Shown: positions 7,448 through 16,406 of the stretch, in pieces
Numbering within the stretch: the stretch's first letter is position 1
How the letters are laid out: every line of letters starts with the position of its first letter
NCBI RefSeq assembly: GCF_001514145.1
Contig: NZ_KQ948657.1
Span: forward strand, 957,663-1,021,662
Source of the DNA: Streptomyces canus
GTDB lineage: Bacteria; Actinomycetota; Actinomycetes; Streptomycetales; Streptomycetaceae
Direction of reading: 5' to 3'
Length of the DNA stretch: 64,000 nucleotides
The notes under the pieces: generated by a model
The model's database searches: none
Seen by the model: only the letters and a program-made list of their open reading frames with translations
What the model was told of the DNA's origin: nothing
Position numbers and translations under genes: made by a program

Positions 7448-8697
7448 ATCGCGACACGCGCAGGGCTCCTGCGCCCCTTCCAGCACCCTCCGGACAGGCC
7501 GGCGCGCCCGGCATGCGCTCGGCCCTGGCCGCTCTGTGCGTTACCGAGCTCACCAGCTGGGGCATCCTCTATTACTCCTTCCCCGTGGCCCTGACCGCCC
7601 TGACGCGTGACACCGGCTGGTCGGCGACGGCGGCCATGGGCGCCTTCTCGGCAGGCCTGCTCACCAGCGTGGTGGCCGGCCCGCTGGTCGGTCGGCTCCT
7701 CGACCGGCACGGGCCTCACCGGGTGATGACCTGTGGGTCGTTCCTCGGGATCCTCGCGCTGCTGGCCGTGGCCGCCGCACCCCGTCTGTCGTGGTTCATC
7801 GCGGCATGGATGCTGGTGGGACTCGCCCAGTCGATGCTCCTGTACGCACCGGCCTTCGCTGCCCTGACCCGCTGGTACGGCCCCGACCGGATCCGCCCCC
7901 TGACGACGGTGTCACTGGTCGCCGGCCTGTCCAGCACCGTCTACGCGCCACTGACCGCCTTCCTCCTCGCCCAACTCGGCTGGCGTACCACCTATGTGGT
8001 GCTGGCCGTGGTGCTGGGCGTGGTCACCCTCCCTCTGCACCTCTTCTGCCTGACACCGCCCTGGCCCCCCGCCCCGCCCCGAACGCCGTCGCAGACCCCT
8101 CCCCGAACCCGCGAGGTGACCTCCAGCCGGGCGTTCTGGCTCCTGGCCGCCGCGATGGGCCTCGCCTCGCTCGGCCTCTACGCCGCGACCACCAATCTGG
8201 TCCCTCTGCTCATCAGCCGGGGGATCGGCACCACCACCGCCGCCACCGCACTCGGCCTGTGCGGCGCCGGCCAACTGCTCGGGCGGCTGGGCTACCCCGC
8301 ACTGACCCGCAGGACCAGTCCCCGCGCCCGCACCGCGGTCGTACTGGCCACTGGAGCCGTCGCCGTCGCGGCACTCGCCTCGATCCCCGGCCCCGTCCTC
8401 CTGCTGATCGCGGCCACTGTCGCGGCCGGCGCCGTCCGCGGTACCTTCACGCTGCTCCAGGCCACCGCCGTCAGTGACCGCTGGGGACTCCACCGCTTCG
8501 CCACCCGCAACGCCCTGGCCACCACCCCGGCGGCCTTCGCCATCGCCCTCGCCCCGGCAACCGGCGCCCTGCTCGCCGGTCAAGTCGGCAGCTACTCCGG
8601 CGCGTTCTGGCTCCTGGCCGGAGTCGCCCTCATCGGCGCCGCGCTGGCCATGGGAACCACAGCCGGACTTCACGATCACTTCACGCAAGGGCCCTGA
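7444..8697 (+). CDS. MFS transporter coupled to the acetyltransferase
   Basis: A 417-residue protein with about 12 hydrophobic segments. It starts with a GTG that overlaps the TGA of the preceding gene; an in-frame ATG at 7513 is the alternative and would remove a Pro/Ala-rich leader. The N-terminal half contains TELTSWGILYYSFPVALTAL and VAGPLVGRLLDRHGPHRVM (MFS loop motif with D-R-H-G). It resembles the MFS group near oxalate/formate antiporter-like and CynX-type permeases, but the substrate cannot be assigned. Context suggests export of the acetylated product or uptake of a related compound, under control of the XRE-cupin regulator. Confidence 0.85.
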   Translation: MNRDTRRAPAPLPAPSGQAGAPGMRSALAALCVTELTSWGILYYSFPVALTALTRDTGWSATAAMGAFSAGLLTSVVAGPLVGRLLDRHGPHRVMTCGSFLGILALLAVAAAPRLSWFIAAWMLVGLAQSMLLYAPAFAALTRWYGPDRIRPLTTVSLVAGLSSTVYAPLTAFLLAQLGWRTTYVVLAVVLGVVTLPLHLFCLTPPWPPAPPRTPSQTPPRTREVTSSRAFWLLAAAMGLASLGLYAATTNLVPLLISRGIGTTTAATALGLCGAGQLLGRLGYPALTRRTSPRARTAVVLATGAVAVAALASIPGPVLLLIAATVAAGAVRGTFTLLQATAVSDRWGLHRFATRNALATTPAAFAIALAPATGALLAGQVGSYSGAFWLLAGVALIGAALAMGTTAGLHDHFTQGP

Positions 8698-8752
8698 CCG
8701 GTGGAGGATCAGACAATCAGTTGAGGACCAGGCGATCAGACAGGGAGTGCGC

Positions 8753-9355
8753 ATGGCAGTCGGCGGAAACTCCGCGTATGCGGACGTTGGCGTGCTTCCA
8801 CCGTTGGTTGATTCGGCGGTGGAGCTCGCGGCGAGCCTCGGTTTCGATCACTCCTGCGCCCCGGAGCAGGGTCAGCTCCTCTCGGTCCTCGCGCGCGGCT
8901 GGCGCGGCGGACGGATTGGTGAAACCGGCACCGGCTGCGGCGTCGGGCTGGCGTGGATGGTCGAGGCATCCGACCCGACCACGTCCTTTGTGAGCATCGA
9001 GCTCGACGAAGAACGGGCGTCGGCGGCAGCCGAGTTGTTCTCCGACCACGCACATGTACGCGTGGAGCATGGCGATTGGCGCGAACTCGTTGAGCACGGC
9101 CCGTTTGATCTCCTCGTCCTGGACGGCGGGGGCAAGGGCAAGGACCCGTCGGTCGACTCGCCGCTGGACCCAGCGGCGGGATGGCTGGCGGTCGGGGGGA
9201 CCGTCGTGCTTGACGACTTCACTCCCGCTGATTCCCCCGGTGCCGCCGAGCATGATGCCGCGCGACGCCACTGGCTGGATCACCCGTTGCTCCATGCGAC
9301 CGAAATCCGCCTGTCGCCGACATTGGCGACGATCGTCGCCGTGCGGATCCGATAG
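8753..9355 (+). CDS. Class I SAM-dependent O-methyltransferase-like protein
   Basis: A 200-residue product. AGGGAG at 8741-8746 sits six bases before the ATG. GRIGETGTGCGVGLAWM is motif I for SAM binding, VSIELDEERASAA is the acidic strand 2 motif, HGDWRELVEHGPFDLLVLDG gives motifs II/III, and GGTVVLDDFTP completes the Rossmann sheet. This arrangement is that of the small caffeoyl-CoA-like O-methyltransferases and relatives. It stands alone 56 bp after the MFS gene on the same strand, so it might be the last gene of that unit. No substrate evidence is visible. Confidence 0.82.
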   Translation: MAVGGNSAYADVGVLPPLVDSAVELAASLGFDHSCAPEQGQLLSVLARGWRGGRIGETGTGCGVGLAWMVEASDPTTSFVSIELDEERASAAAELFSDHAHVRVEHGDWRELVEHGPFDLLVLDGGGKGKDPSVDSPLDPAAGWLAVGGTVVLDDFTPADSPGAAEHDAARRHWLDHPLLHATEIRLSPTLATIVAVRIR

Positions 9356-9532
9356 CCCAGCAGTTTCCTCACATCACCGGGACCGTCGTCCGTGCGCTCG
9401 CCGAGCGCGTGTCAGCGGACCGCGTCAGACCGCAGTTCCCTGGACCAGTCCAGCAGGTGCAGGCCGACGAGGACACCGTCCGCAAGGAACTACGATCGAG
9501 CCGCCAGGCCGCACCACCCGGCACGGTGCGAA

Positions 9533-9742
9533 ATGATCACCGGCACGCGGGCCCGGCAGGTGAACGACCAGGAGGCGCAGGACTTCGGCATCTCCACCGA
9601 GCGGATCTGCCTGGAGATCGAGCACGTCTTCTACGACGCCGACGACGACGTCCTGCGGCACACCATGACCGTCGACTACAAAGGCCATCCGTACACAACG
9701 CGGTACCAGCCCACCCCCGAGGACCTCTCGCGCCGCGAGTAG
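9533..9742 (+). pseudogene. C-terminal fragment resembling a GntR-type UTRA domain
   Basis: A 69-codon stretch from ATG 9533: ITGTRARQVNDQEAQDFGIS, then ICLEIEHVFYDADDDVLRHT and TVDYKGHPYTTRY. The run of a charged strand, EA..FGI, then a Tyr-Asp-Ala-Asp turn and a final strand resembles the end of UTRA ligand-binding domains of GntR/HutC regulators. No DNA-binding domain precedes it; the 180 bases upstream (9356-9532) hold no recognisable coding sequence in this frame. It may be the 3' stub of a regulator cut by the adjacent insertion debris, or a small unrelated gene. Confidence 0.4.
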
Positions 9743-9835
9743 CCGGCCAGGCTGATCAAAGGGGGCGGGTTAGACCCAATGCCGTGACTCTGTTGGTGAT
9801 CTTGACTGGGTGGTGACGGCGGACGCTGGTGGTGG

Positions 9836-10597
9836 TTGGCTGGTCAGAGGCGGGGCGGCCTCGGTTGTGGGGCGGTGGACGGTGTCGATGCGTCCGGCAA
9901 GTTTCCAGCGGATTCCTCCGATGACGGTCCGTACTGCGTGGCGGCGTGTCCGAAGGGGATGCCGGTGATGCTGATGAGGGATCGGCTGGATGTGGTGTTC
10001 GCCGACGAGGACTTCACTCATCTGTATCCCTCCGATGGCCGACCGGGCTTCTCGCCGGGGCAGTTGGCGCTGGTGTCGGTGCTGCAGTTCGCGGAGAACC
10101 TCTCGGACCGGGCGGCGGCGGATGCGGTGCGCACGAGGATCGACTGGAAGTACGGACTTGGCCTTGAACTGGACGATCCGGGCTTCGACCACTCGGTACT
10201 CAGTGAGTTCCGGGCCCGGCTGGCCGAGGGCAGCCGGGCGGATCAGCTGCTTCAGTTGATGCTGGACCGCTTGGTGGCGGCCGGGCTGCTCAAGGGGCGG
10301 GGCCGACAGCGTACTGATGCCACTCATGTCCTGGCGGCGGTGCGGCGGTTGAGCCGGCTGGAGCTGGCGGGCGAGAGCGTGCGGGCTGCGCTGGAGGAGA
10401 TCGCCGAAGACGATCCGGACTGGCTGGTGCCGCTGATCGAACCGGAGTGGGCCAAGCGGTACGGCCGGAAGGTCGAGACGGGAAAGTTGCGGGCGGCAAG
10501 GTAGCGGTGCGCGAGCGTGCCGAGGAGTTCGGCCGGGACGGGCAGAAACTCCTCACCGCGGTCTGGGCGGCTGACGCCCCACCCCGTCTGCGGTAGC
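9836..10597 (+). pseudogene. IS1182-type transposase, N-terminal part, frameshifted and truncated
   Basis: The frame from 9836 carries PSDGRPGFSPGQLALVSVLQ, SDRAAADAVRTRIDWKYGLG, FDHSVLSEFRARLAEGS and RQRTDATHVLAAVRRLSRLE, the standard N-terminal DUF772 region of IS1182/IS5-like transposases, with the first catalytic Asp in RTDATH. The frame ends at 10504; just after, another frame continues the homology (REERAEEF-like, FGRDGQKLLTAVWAAD) to about 10597, where an unrelated transposase fragment begins. Two thirds of the protein, including later catalytic residues, are missing. No terminal repeats were identified in 9743-9835. Confidence 0.78.
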
Positions 10598-11369
10598 AAC
10601 GGGCGAGGCGGTGGAAGGCGTTCTGCCAGGCGTGGGTCCGTTCCACATGCCACCTCTGACTTGCCTGGATCGGTGCCTTCTCGCCCTTGTGCGCGATGCG
10701 GCCCTGCAATCCGCATTTGTGGAGACGGGCGCGGGTCTTGTCCGAGTCGTAGCCGGCGTCCAGGTGCACGGTGATGTCGTCGGGCAGCGGTCCCAGGTCG
10801 ACCAGGCGGTCCAGGGTCGGGGCGAGCAGCGGGGAGTCGTGACGGTTCGCACCCGCCACCACACGACCTAAGAGGACGTCCCCGTCGCCGAGGCTCTTCG
10901 ACTTCTGCGCGATCGGCTTCACCAGCCGGCCCATCTCCACCAGCACCGCGTCGACGGCGTCGACACGGGAGGAGATCTCGACCTCGACGGCGGGATCACG
11001 GCCGTAGGTGACGAGGACCTTGCTGCCGCCGCGCGAGCCCGCGTCCCGCCACACCCAGTCGACGTCGTCGATGTCGACGCACGCGTCGACCGTGGGCGCG
11101 GGAGGCGTGAGCCCGCACCGGAGCACCACGGCCCCGTCCCCCCAGACGCCGACCCCGGCGGTGGAGACGTCCTTGCGCCGCTGTCCGCCCAGCCGGTCCG
11201 GATAGTCGAGACGCCCGCAGGCGGGAGCGTCCGCGCGCGGCGCCGCCCGCACCCCGTAGTCCGGCGCGTTCACCTCGTGAACGACGAGAGCGGCGACCCC
11301 CGCCACCACCAGCCCCGCGACCACCTTGTACCGCGGTCGGACGGCCTTGTACCGCGACCGGAAACCCAT
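10290..11369 (-). CDS. DUF3515-like protein fused in frame to transposase debris
   Basis: The first roughly 165 residues form a compact unit: a basic start, one membrane segment (KVVAGLVVAGVAALVVHEV), then a small extracytoplasmic domain with ADAPACGRLDYPDRLGG, VGVWGDGAVVLRCGL, ACVDIDDVDWVWRDA and VTYGRDPAVEVEISS. The two Cys and the order of strands are like DUF3515 proteins of actinomycetes, whose role is unknown. At about 10872 the frame passes without a stop into the transposase fragment and then into meaningless antisense of the IS1182 remnant, ending at 10290 after 359 codons. The native stop was evidently removed by the insertion. A shortened but membrane-anchored protein may still be made. 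Confidence 0.6.
   Translation of the reverse strand: MGFRSRYKAVRPRYKVVAGLVVAGVAALVVHEVNAPDYGVRAAPRADAPACGRLDYPDRLGGQRRKDVSTAGVGVWGDGAVVLRCGLTPPAPTVDACVDIDDVDWVWRDAGSRGGSKVLVTYGRDPAVEVEISSRVDAVDAVLVEMGRLVKPIAQKSKSLGDGDVLLGRVVAGANRHDSPLLAPTLDRLVDLGPLPDDITVHLDAGYDSDKTRARLHKCGLQGRIAHKGEKAPIQASQRWHVERTHAWQNAFHRLARCYRRRGGASAAQTAVRSFCPSRPNSSARSRTATLPPATFPSRPSGRTAWPTPVRSAAPASPDRLRRSPPAQPARSRPPAPAGSTAAPPPGHEWHQYAVGPAP
10587..10872 (-). pseudogene. C-terminal fragment of an IS5-like transposase
   Basis: On the minus strand: VVAGANRHDSPLLAPTLDRL, DDITVHLDAGYDSDKTRARL, then GRIAHKGEKAPIQASQRWHV and ERTHAWQNAFHRLARCYRRR. These are the DDE second Asp (D-A-G-Y-D), the R-W-x-V-E-R-T signature with the final Glu, and the usual distal helix. 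The N-terminal half is absent. It faces the IS1182 remnant and is read in frame with the DUF3515-like gene upstream of it, forming the chimeric ORF described separately. Confidence 0.8.
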
Positions 11370-11481
11370 GACCCCGCTCCCCCTGACCTGTGCCGCTCTT
11401 TGACCCTAGCCAGCCCTGCCAGAGGCCGGGCCGCCGCCCCGCGGCCACCCGTGATTCACGTCCCCCGCAAACGATGCGCAC

Positions 11482-12834
11482 ATGAGACGTGTCACCCCAG
11501 CCCTGGCCACCGCAGGCCTCGTATCCCTCCTCGCGGTCGCCGCGTTCCCCGCGCAGGCCGTTCCGGAGCACCGCAGCGACAGCACCGCTTCCGGGACGAA
11601 GGCCCCCTACGAGCCCCAGCAGAACCCCCGTACCTACCAGAAGGCCCCCGCCGGATTCGTCCCCGTCTTCACGGAGAACGTCTCCCGGCACGGCTCCCGC
11701 GCCGCGACCGACAGCGAGGACGGCGACCTGGTCCTCGCCCTCGCCGAGAAGGCCGGGGCGGCGAACGGACTCACCGCGAAGGGCCGCGCGTTCGGCCCGA
11801 AGGTCCGGGCCCTCCAGGCGGCCATGAGCGGTGTCGGCTACGGCGACCTCAGCGGCCGCGGCAAGCAGGAACTGCAGTCCACGGCGACCCGCCTGGCGCA
11901 GCGACTGCCGGGCCTCTTCGCCACGATCGCGAAGAAGGACGAGAAGATCGACGTGGTCAGCTCGGGCCAGGGCCGGGCCGTGGACAGCGCGAACATCTAC
12001 GCCGGGACCCTCGCCGAAAGGGACCCGGAGCTCAAGCCCCTGATCGGCGCCACCCGCACGGACGTCGACCTGCTCTACTTCCACAAGGCCGCGGGCGGCA
12101 AGGCGTACCGCGACTACCTCGCGAACGACCAGCGCCTGGCGACCACCCTCAAGGCGATCACGGACCAGCCGCGGACCCACAGCGCGGCTCGCGACGTACT
12201 GAAGAAGCTCTTCCGTACGTCCTTCGTCGACACGCTCTCCGCCGACGACCAGGTGGCCGCGGCCCAGGCCGTCTACAACCTGTACGCCATCGCCCCGGCG
12301 ATGCGCGAGGAGAGCCCGGGCGGCAAGGGCTGGGGCCTGGAGAGGTTCATCTCGAAGCGGGACGCGGACTGGTTCGGCTACCTCAGCGACGCCGAGGACT
12401 TCTACGAGAAGGGCCCCGGCTTCGCCGACAGCGACATCACCTACAAGATGGCGGGTGTCCTCCTCGACGACTTCTTCGAGAAGGTCGAGGCCAAGCGCGC
12501 CGGCACCAGCGACCTGGGCGCCGAACTCCGCTTCACCCACGCCGAGGAGATCATCCCGCTGGCCGCCCTGATGGGCCTCCCGGGCAGCACGCAGGGCGCG
12601 ACGGCGTCGAAGCCGTACACGTACGCCACCAACGCCTGGCGGGGCGCGGCCGTGGCCCCGCTCGGCTCGAACATCCAGTGGGACGTGTTCCGCAAGGGCG
12701 GCACCTACCTGGTCCGCATGCTCTACAACGAGAAGGAGACGGCGTTCAAGGCGGGCTGCGAGCCGGTCTCGAAGGGCAGCAAGTTCTACGACCTGGACGA
12801 GCTGGAGCGCTGCTTCGGCAGGACGGCGAACTAG
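11482..12834 (+). CDS. Secreted histidine-type acid phosphatase (clade 2)
   Basis: A 450-residue protein with a signal peptide (basic start, LVSLLAVAAFPAQA, probable cleavage after residue 26). The active-site motif ENVSRHGSR (Arg69, His70, Arg73 by count) is the nucleophile signature of histidine acid phosphatases, and FTHAEEIIPL near residue 350 provides the proton donor in the H-A-E form used by multiple inositol polyphosphate phosphatases rather than H-D. It should hydrolyse phosphate esters outside the cell, phytate-like substrates being one option. It is transcribed away from the DUF3515-like gene and is separated from the convergent M20 gene by only a few bases. Confidence 0.87.
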   Translation: MRRVTPALATAGLVSLLAVAAFPAQAVPEHRSDSTASGTKAPYEPQQNPRTYQKAPAGFVPVFTENVSRHGSRAATDSEDGDLVLALAEKAGAANGLTAKGRAFGPKVRALQAAMSGVGYGDLSGRGKQELQSTATRLAQRLPGLFATIAKKDEKIDVVSSGQGRAVDSANIYAGTLAERDPELKPLIGATRTDVDLLYFHKAAGGKAYRDYLANDQRLATTLKAITDQPRTHSAARDVLKKLFRTSFVDTLSADDQVAAAQAVYNLYAIAPAMREESPGGKGWGLERFISKRDADWFGYLSDAEDFYEKGPGFADSDITYKMAGVLLDDFFEKVEAKRAGTSDLGAELRFTHAEEIIPLAALMGLPGSTQGATASKPYTYATNAWRGAAVAPLGSNIQWDVFRKGGTYLVRMLYNEKETAFKAGCEPVSKGSKFYDLDELERCFGRTAN

Positions 12835-12841
12835 CCCCCCC

Positions 12842-14143
12842 CTACTTCGTCCCCACGGTCCGCAACACGGTCACCGCCAGGACCCGCGCCACGTCCACCA
12901 CCTCCCGCACGGCCACGTGCTCCCGCGGGCTGTGCGCCACCCCGATGTCCCCGGGCCCGTACTGGAGGGCCGGGATCCCGGCCCCGGCGTACAACCGCAG
13001 ATCACTCCCGTACGGCGCCCCGCGCTCCGGCAGGGCAGGGCCGCCCACCGCATCCGCGTGGGCGGCCCGGACGGCGTCCGGCAGGGGATGCCCGGCGGGC
13101 AGCCGCCCGCTGGCGAACTGCCCGCCGGGCCAGCTCACCGCCACGGGATGCTCCCGCAACCAGGGGTCAAGGGCGCACACCCGCGCCACGCACCGCTCGA
13201 ACTCCGCCCGGGCCGCCGCCGGGTCCTCGCCCAGCCGCACCCCCAGCCGCCCCTCGGCGACCAGCAGGTCGGGCACACTGCTGGACCAGTCGCCGGAGCG
13301 CAGGATGCCCACGGAGAGGGCGTACGGAACGGGGTATGCGGCCATCAGGGGATGCGGCTCGCGGTTCCGCTCGGCCTCCAGCCGGGCCAGCGCCTGGTGC
13401 AACGGCACGTACGCGTCCAGGGCACTCACCCCCTCGTACCGCGAACTGGCGTGCGCCGCCTTGCCGTTGACGGTGAGCCGAAAGGTGAGCGCACCGGCGT
13501 TGGCCGTGATGAGGCTCCCGGCCGTGGGCTCCGCGATGACGCACACGTCACCGCCGTAGCCCCGCCGCAGGGTCCCGAAGGCCCCGAGTCCCCCGTCCTC
13601 CTCTCCCACGACGAAGTGCGCGGCGACCCGCCCCCGCAGCCGGACGCCGCTGTCCCGCAGGGCCGCGAGCACGGCCAGTTCCGCCGCCAGCCCGGCCTTC
13701 ATGTCACAGGCACCGCGCCCGTGGACCAGGTCTCCCGTGACCCGGGGCACGAACGGGTCGCCCTCCCACGCGGCGAGGTCCCCGGGCGGTACGACGTCCA
13801 CGTGCCCCTGCACCACGAACGTGGGCCCGTCCCCACCGTCCTGGGTCTGCCCGACCAGCCCCCACGCCTCGTCGCGCGGCGCCTCGGAGCCGGGGAAGCC
13901 GGGATCGGCCAGCAGGGCCGGCAGATCCATCGACCACAGGTCGACGTCGAGACCCGACGCACGGAGCCGGCCCGCCAGATGGTGCTGGATCTCCGACTCG
14001 GCGGGGCTCCCGGTCACGCTGGGGATCGCGATCAGCTCCAGCAGGGTCCGGGCGACCTCGGCCTCGTCAATGGCCGCGAGGACCGCGGCCTCCTCGTCAC
14101 TGAGCACGTCGACGCCCCCACTCTCTCGGACAGGTGTGCCCAT
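12842..14143 (-). CDS. M20 family ArgE/DapE-type deacylase
   Basis: A 433-residue protein with VQGHVDVVPPGDLAAWE (first metal ligands His and Asp), HGRGACDMKAGLAAELAVL (bridging Asp), HFVVGEEDGGLGAFGTLRRG (catalytic and metal Glu) and VCVIAEPTAGSLITANAGA. A dimerisation-type lid domain occupies the middle (TVNGKAAHASSRYEGVSALD). Two divalent metals hydrolyse an amide such as N-acetyl-ornithine, N-succinyl-diaminopimelate or an acylated amino acid. It is not next to arginine or lysine genes, so a general peptidase or acylamino-acid hydrolase role is as likely. Convergent with the phosphatase gene; upstream lies the two-component system in the same direction. Confidence 0.86.
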   Translation of the reverse strand: MGTPVRESGGVDVLSDEEAAVLAAIDEAEVARTLLELIAIPSVTGSPAESEIQHHLAGRLRASGLDVDLWSMDLPALLADPGFPGSEAPRDEAWGLVGQTQDGGDGPTFVVQGHVDVVPPGDLAAWEGDPFVPRVTGDLVHGRGACDMKAGLAAELAVLAALRDSGVRLRGRVAAHFVVGEEDGGLGAFGTLRRGYGGDVCVIAEPTAGSLITANAGALTFRLTVNGKAAHASSRYEGVSALDAYVPLHQALARLEAERNREPHPLMAAYPVPYALSVGILRSGDWSSSVPDLLVAEGRLGVRLGEDPAAARAEFERCVARVCALDPWLREHPVAVSWPGGQFASGRLPAGHPLPDAVRAAHADAVGGPALPERGAPYGSDLRLYAGAGIPALQYGPGDIGVAHSPREHVAVREVVDVARVLAVTVLRTVGTK

Positions 14144-14182
14144 TCTGAGGGGCCGGTGCGGCGGGGCGCGGGCAGACCCGGC

Positions 14183-15607
14183 TCAACCGCCGGAGGCATC
14201 CCCGCCCACGGTGAACCCGATCACCGTCCCGCCCCCCTCCCGGGGAAACGCGAACGGCGCACCCCCGTGCGACAACGCCACCTCCCGCACGATCGACAAC
14301 CCCAGCCCCGACCCGGGCAACGACCGCGCGTCCGCCGCCCGGTAGAACCGGTCGAAGACCCGCACCAGATCGGCGTCGGCGATCCCCGGCCCCCGGTCCA
14401 GCACCTCCACCCGCACCGGCCCAGCCACCGTGAACCCGGACACCGAGATCTCGATCGGAGCGGTCCCGTCCCGGTCGAACTTCGCCGCGTTCTCGACCAG
14501 GTTCGACAGGGCCCGCTGCAGCATCCCCGGCCGCCCGTCCGTCACCGTCGACCCACTGGCGTGCACCACGACGTCCCGCCCGTTCCGCCGCCGGGCCAGC
14601 CCCGCCACCTCCTCCGCGACATCGGCGAGGTCCACCCGCTGCGGCGGCTCGTTGTCCGACTGTCCGGCCGCGAGGTCGACCAGCTCGTTGACCAGATCGG
14701 TCAGCTCCCGTGCCTCCTGCGAGAGGTCGGCGACCAGCTCGTCGCGCGTGGCGGGCGGCAGCTCGTCGATCCGCCGCAGCAGCGAGATGTTCGTACGCAA
14801 CGATGTGAGCGGTGTCCGAAGCTCGTGCCCCGCGTCCTGCACCAGCCGCCGCTGATCCTCCTCCGACTGCGCGAGCCGCCCCAGCATCCGGTCGAAGGCC
14901 CGCCCCAGCCGCCCCACCTCGTCGTAACCGGTGACCGGCACCTCGATCCCCAGCCGCCGGGTCCGGGCCACATCCTCCGCGGCGGACGTGAGGATCACCA
15001 GCCGCCGGGTGATCCGCCGGGCCAGCCACCACCCGAACAACCCGGCGCCCACCACGACCGCCACCATGAGCAGAAACGTCCGCTGCTGAAGCGCCCGCAA
15101 CAGATCCTCGGTGTCGCTGAACTCCTGGGCGACCTGCACGGCGCCCCGCCCGCCACCCAGCGAGACCGTGGCGATCCGGTACACGTCGCTGCCGACCGAG
15201 ACCTCCTTGTGCAGGACCATCCGCCCGGCCGCACCGGCGGCCGCGACCCGCCGGTCCCCGGAGATCACCGGCAGCCCGGGCCGCCCGGGATCGGCGACCG
15301 CCCCGGTGGGCCCCAGCACCTGCACGTCCGTACGAGCGGGCCGCACCAGGTCGTGCCCGGGCGCCGATGACGAGAAGTCGTCCGGTGTCATCCGGTGCTG
15401 GCTCACCTCGTCCCGCAGGTCCTGCACGACCTGGTCGAACACGGACTCCTGGTCCACCCGCACCAGCCGCGCGGCGGCGCTGTACGACAGCACACCGACC
15501 AGCACGGTCACCGCGGCCGTCACCGCGGCGAAGGACACCGCGAACGTGGTCCGCAGGGACAGCAACCGGGGCCGCGGCCGGGCCCACAGCCGAGCCAGCC
15601 GCCCCAC
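14183..15607 (-). CDS. Sensor histidine kinase
   Basis: A 474-residue membrane kinase starting at a GTG directly after the TGA of the response regulator. TM1 is around residues 20-45 (TFAVSFAAVTAAVTVLVGVL), an extracytoplasmic sensor of about 120 residues follows, then TM2 (TFLLMVAVVVGAGLFGWWLA), a HAMP linker, the H-box AGHELRTPLTSLRTNISLLR with the phospho-accepting His, an N-box NLVENAAKFD, and G-boxes DRGPGIADADL and GSGLGLSIVREVALSHGG. This is the common OmpR-partner type (HisKA plus HATPase). The signal is unknown; the sensor domain is not a recognised fold by eye. Adjacent genes do not obviously suggest a target. Confidence 0.92.
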   Translation of the reverse strand: MGRLARLWARPRPRLLSLRTTFAVSFAAVTAAVTVLVGVLSYSAAARLVRVDQESVFDQVVQDLRDEVSQHRMTPDDFSSSAPGHDLVRPARTDVQVLGPTGAVADPGRPGLPVISGDRRVAAAGAAGRMVLHKEVSVGSDVYRIATVSLGGGRGAVQVAQEFSDTEDLLRALQQRTFLLMVAVVVGAGLFGWWLARRITRRLVILTSAAEDVARTRRLGIEVPVTGYDEVGRLGRAFDRMLGRLAQSEEDQRRLVQDAGHELRTPLTSLRTNISLLRRIDELPPATRDELVADLSQEARELTDLVNELVDLAAGQSDNEPPQRVDLADVAEEVAGLARRRNGRDVVVHASGSTVTDGRPGMLQRALSNLVENAAKFDRDGTAPIEISVSGFTVAGPVRVEVLDRGPGIADADLVRVFDRFYRAADARSLPGSGLGLSIVREVALSHGGAPFAFPREGGGTVIGFTVGGDASGG

Positions 15608-16333
15608 TCAGTCCTCCCGGAGCACGTAACCCACGCCGCGCACCGTGTGGATCAGCTGCGGGGCGCCGGGCTCGTCGAGCTTGCGGCGCAGATAGCCGAC
15701 GTAGACGGCGAGGTTCTTGGAGCCGGGCCCGAAGTCGTAGCCCCAGATGCGATCGTAGATCGTCGAATGATCAAGCACGATGCCCGCGTTGCGCACGAGG
15801 AGTTCGAGCAGCTCGAACTCGGTACGGGTCAGCTCCAGCTCGCGCGTCCCCCGCCAGGCCCGCCGCGCCTGGATGTCCATGCGCAGTCCCGCCGCCTCGA
15901 TCCGCCCCTCGGGCAGGTCGGGCACCACGACCCGGGGAGCCGCGCCGACCGGGGCCATCCCGTCCGGGCTGGTCCGCCGCAGCAAGGCCCTCAGCCGGGC
16001 GAAGACCTCCTCGACGTCGAACGGCTTGACCACATAGTCGTCGGCGCCCGCGTCCAGACCGGCGATCCGGTCCTGGGTCTCCACGAGCGCCGTCAACATC
16101 AGGATCGGCGTCCGGTCGCCCTCGGCGCGCAGCACCCGGCAGACCTGCAGCCCGTCGATCCCGGGCATCATCACGTCGAGGACGAGCACGTCCGGCGGCG
16201 TCCTGTGGGCCTGCGCCAGCGCCTCGACGCCGTCGGCGACCGCGGTGACCTGGTAGCCCTCCAGGGTCAGGGCGCGCTCCAGGGCGTGACGGATGGCGCG
16301 GTCGTCTTCGGCGAGCAGCACATTTTGGGGCAC
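15608..16333 (-). CDS. OmpR-family response regulator
   Basis: The 241-residue product has a receiver domain (VLLAEDDRAIRHALERALTL; phospho-Asp in VLVLDVMMPGIDG; Lys in DYVVKPFDVEEVFARL) and a C-terminal winged helix (LTRTEFELLELLVRNAGIVL, then YVGYLRRKLDEPGAPQLIHT and VRGVGYVLRED). The start is taken as the GTG at 16333 (V-P-Q-N-V-L-L-A-E-D-D), preceded by a GAGGGT; a longer frame to 16483 adds a non-conserved leader. It is immediately followed by its kinase, so the two are made from one message. Confidence 0.92.
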   Translation of the reverse strand: MPQNVLLAEDDRAIRHALERALTLEGYQVTAVADGVEALAQAHRTPPDVLVLDVMMPGIDGLQVCRVLRAEGDRTPILMLTALVETQDRIAGLDAGADDYVVKPFDVEEVFARLRALLRRTSPDGMAPVGAAPRVVVPDLPEGRIEAAGLRMDIQARRAWRGTRELELTRTEFELLELLVRNAGIVLDHSTIYDRIWGYDFGPGSKNLAVYVGYLRRKLDEPGAPQLIHTVRGVGYVLRED

Positions 16334-16406
16334 ACCCTCAGTGTGCCGTCCCGCCGAGTCGTACGACGTGATGAGCTGCTCACCTCGTGCCCTTCTTACT
16401 GCCCTC

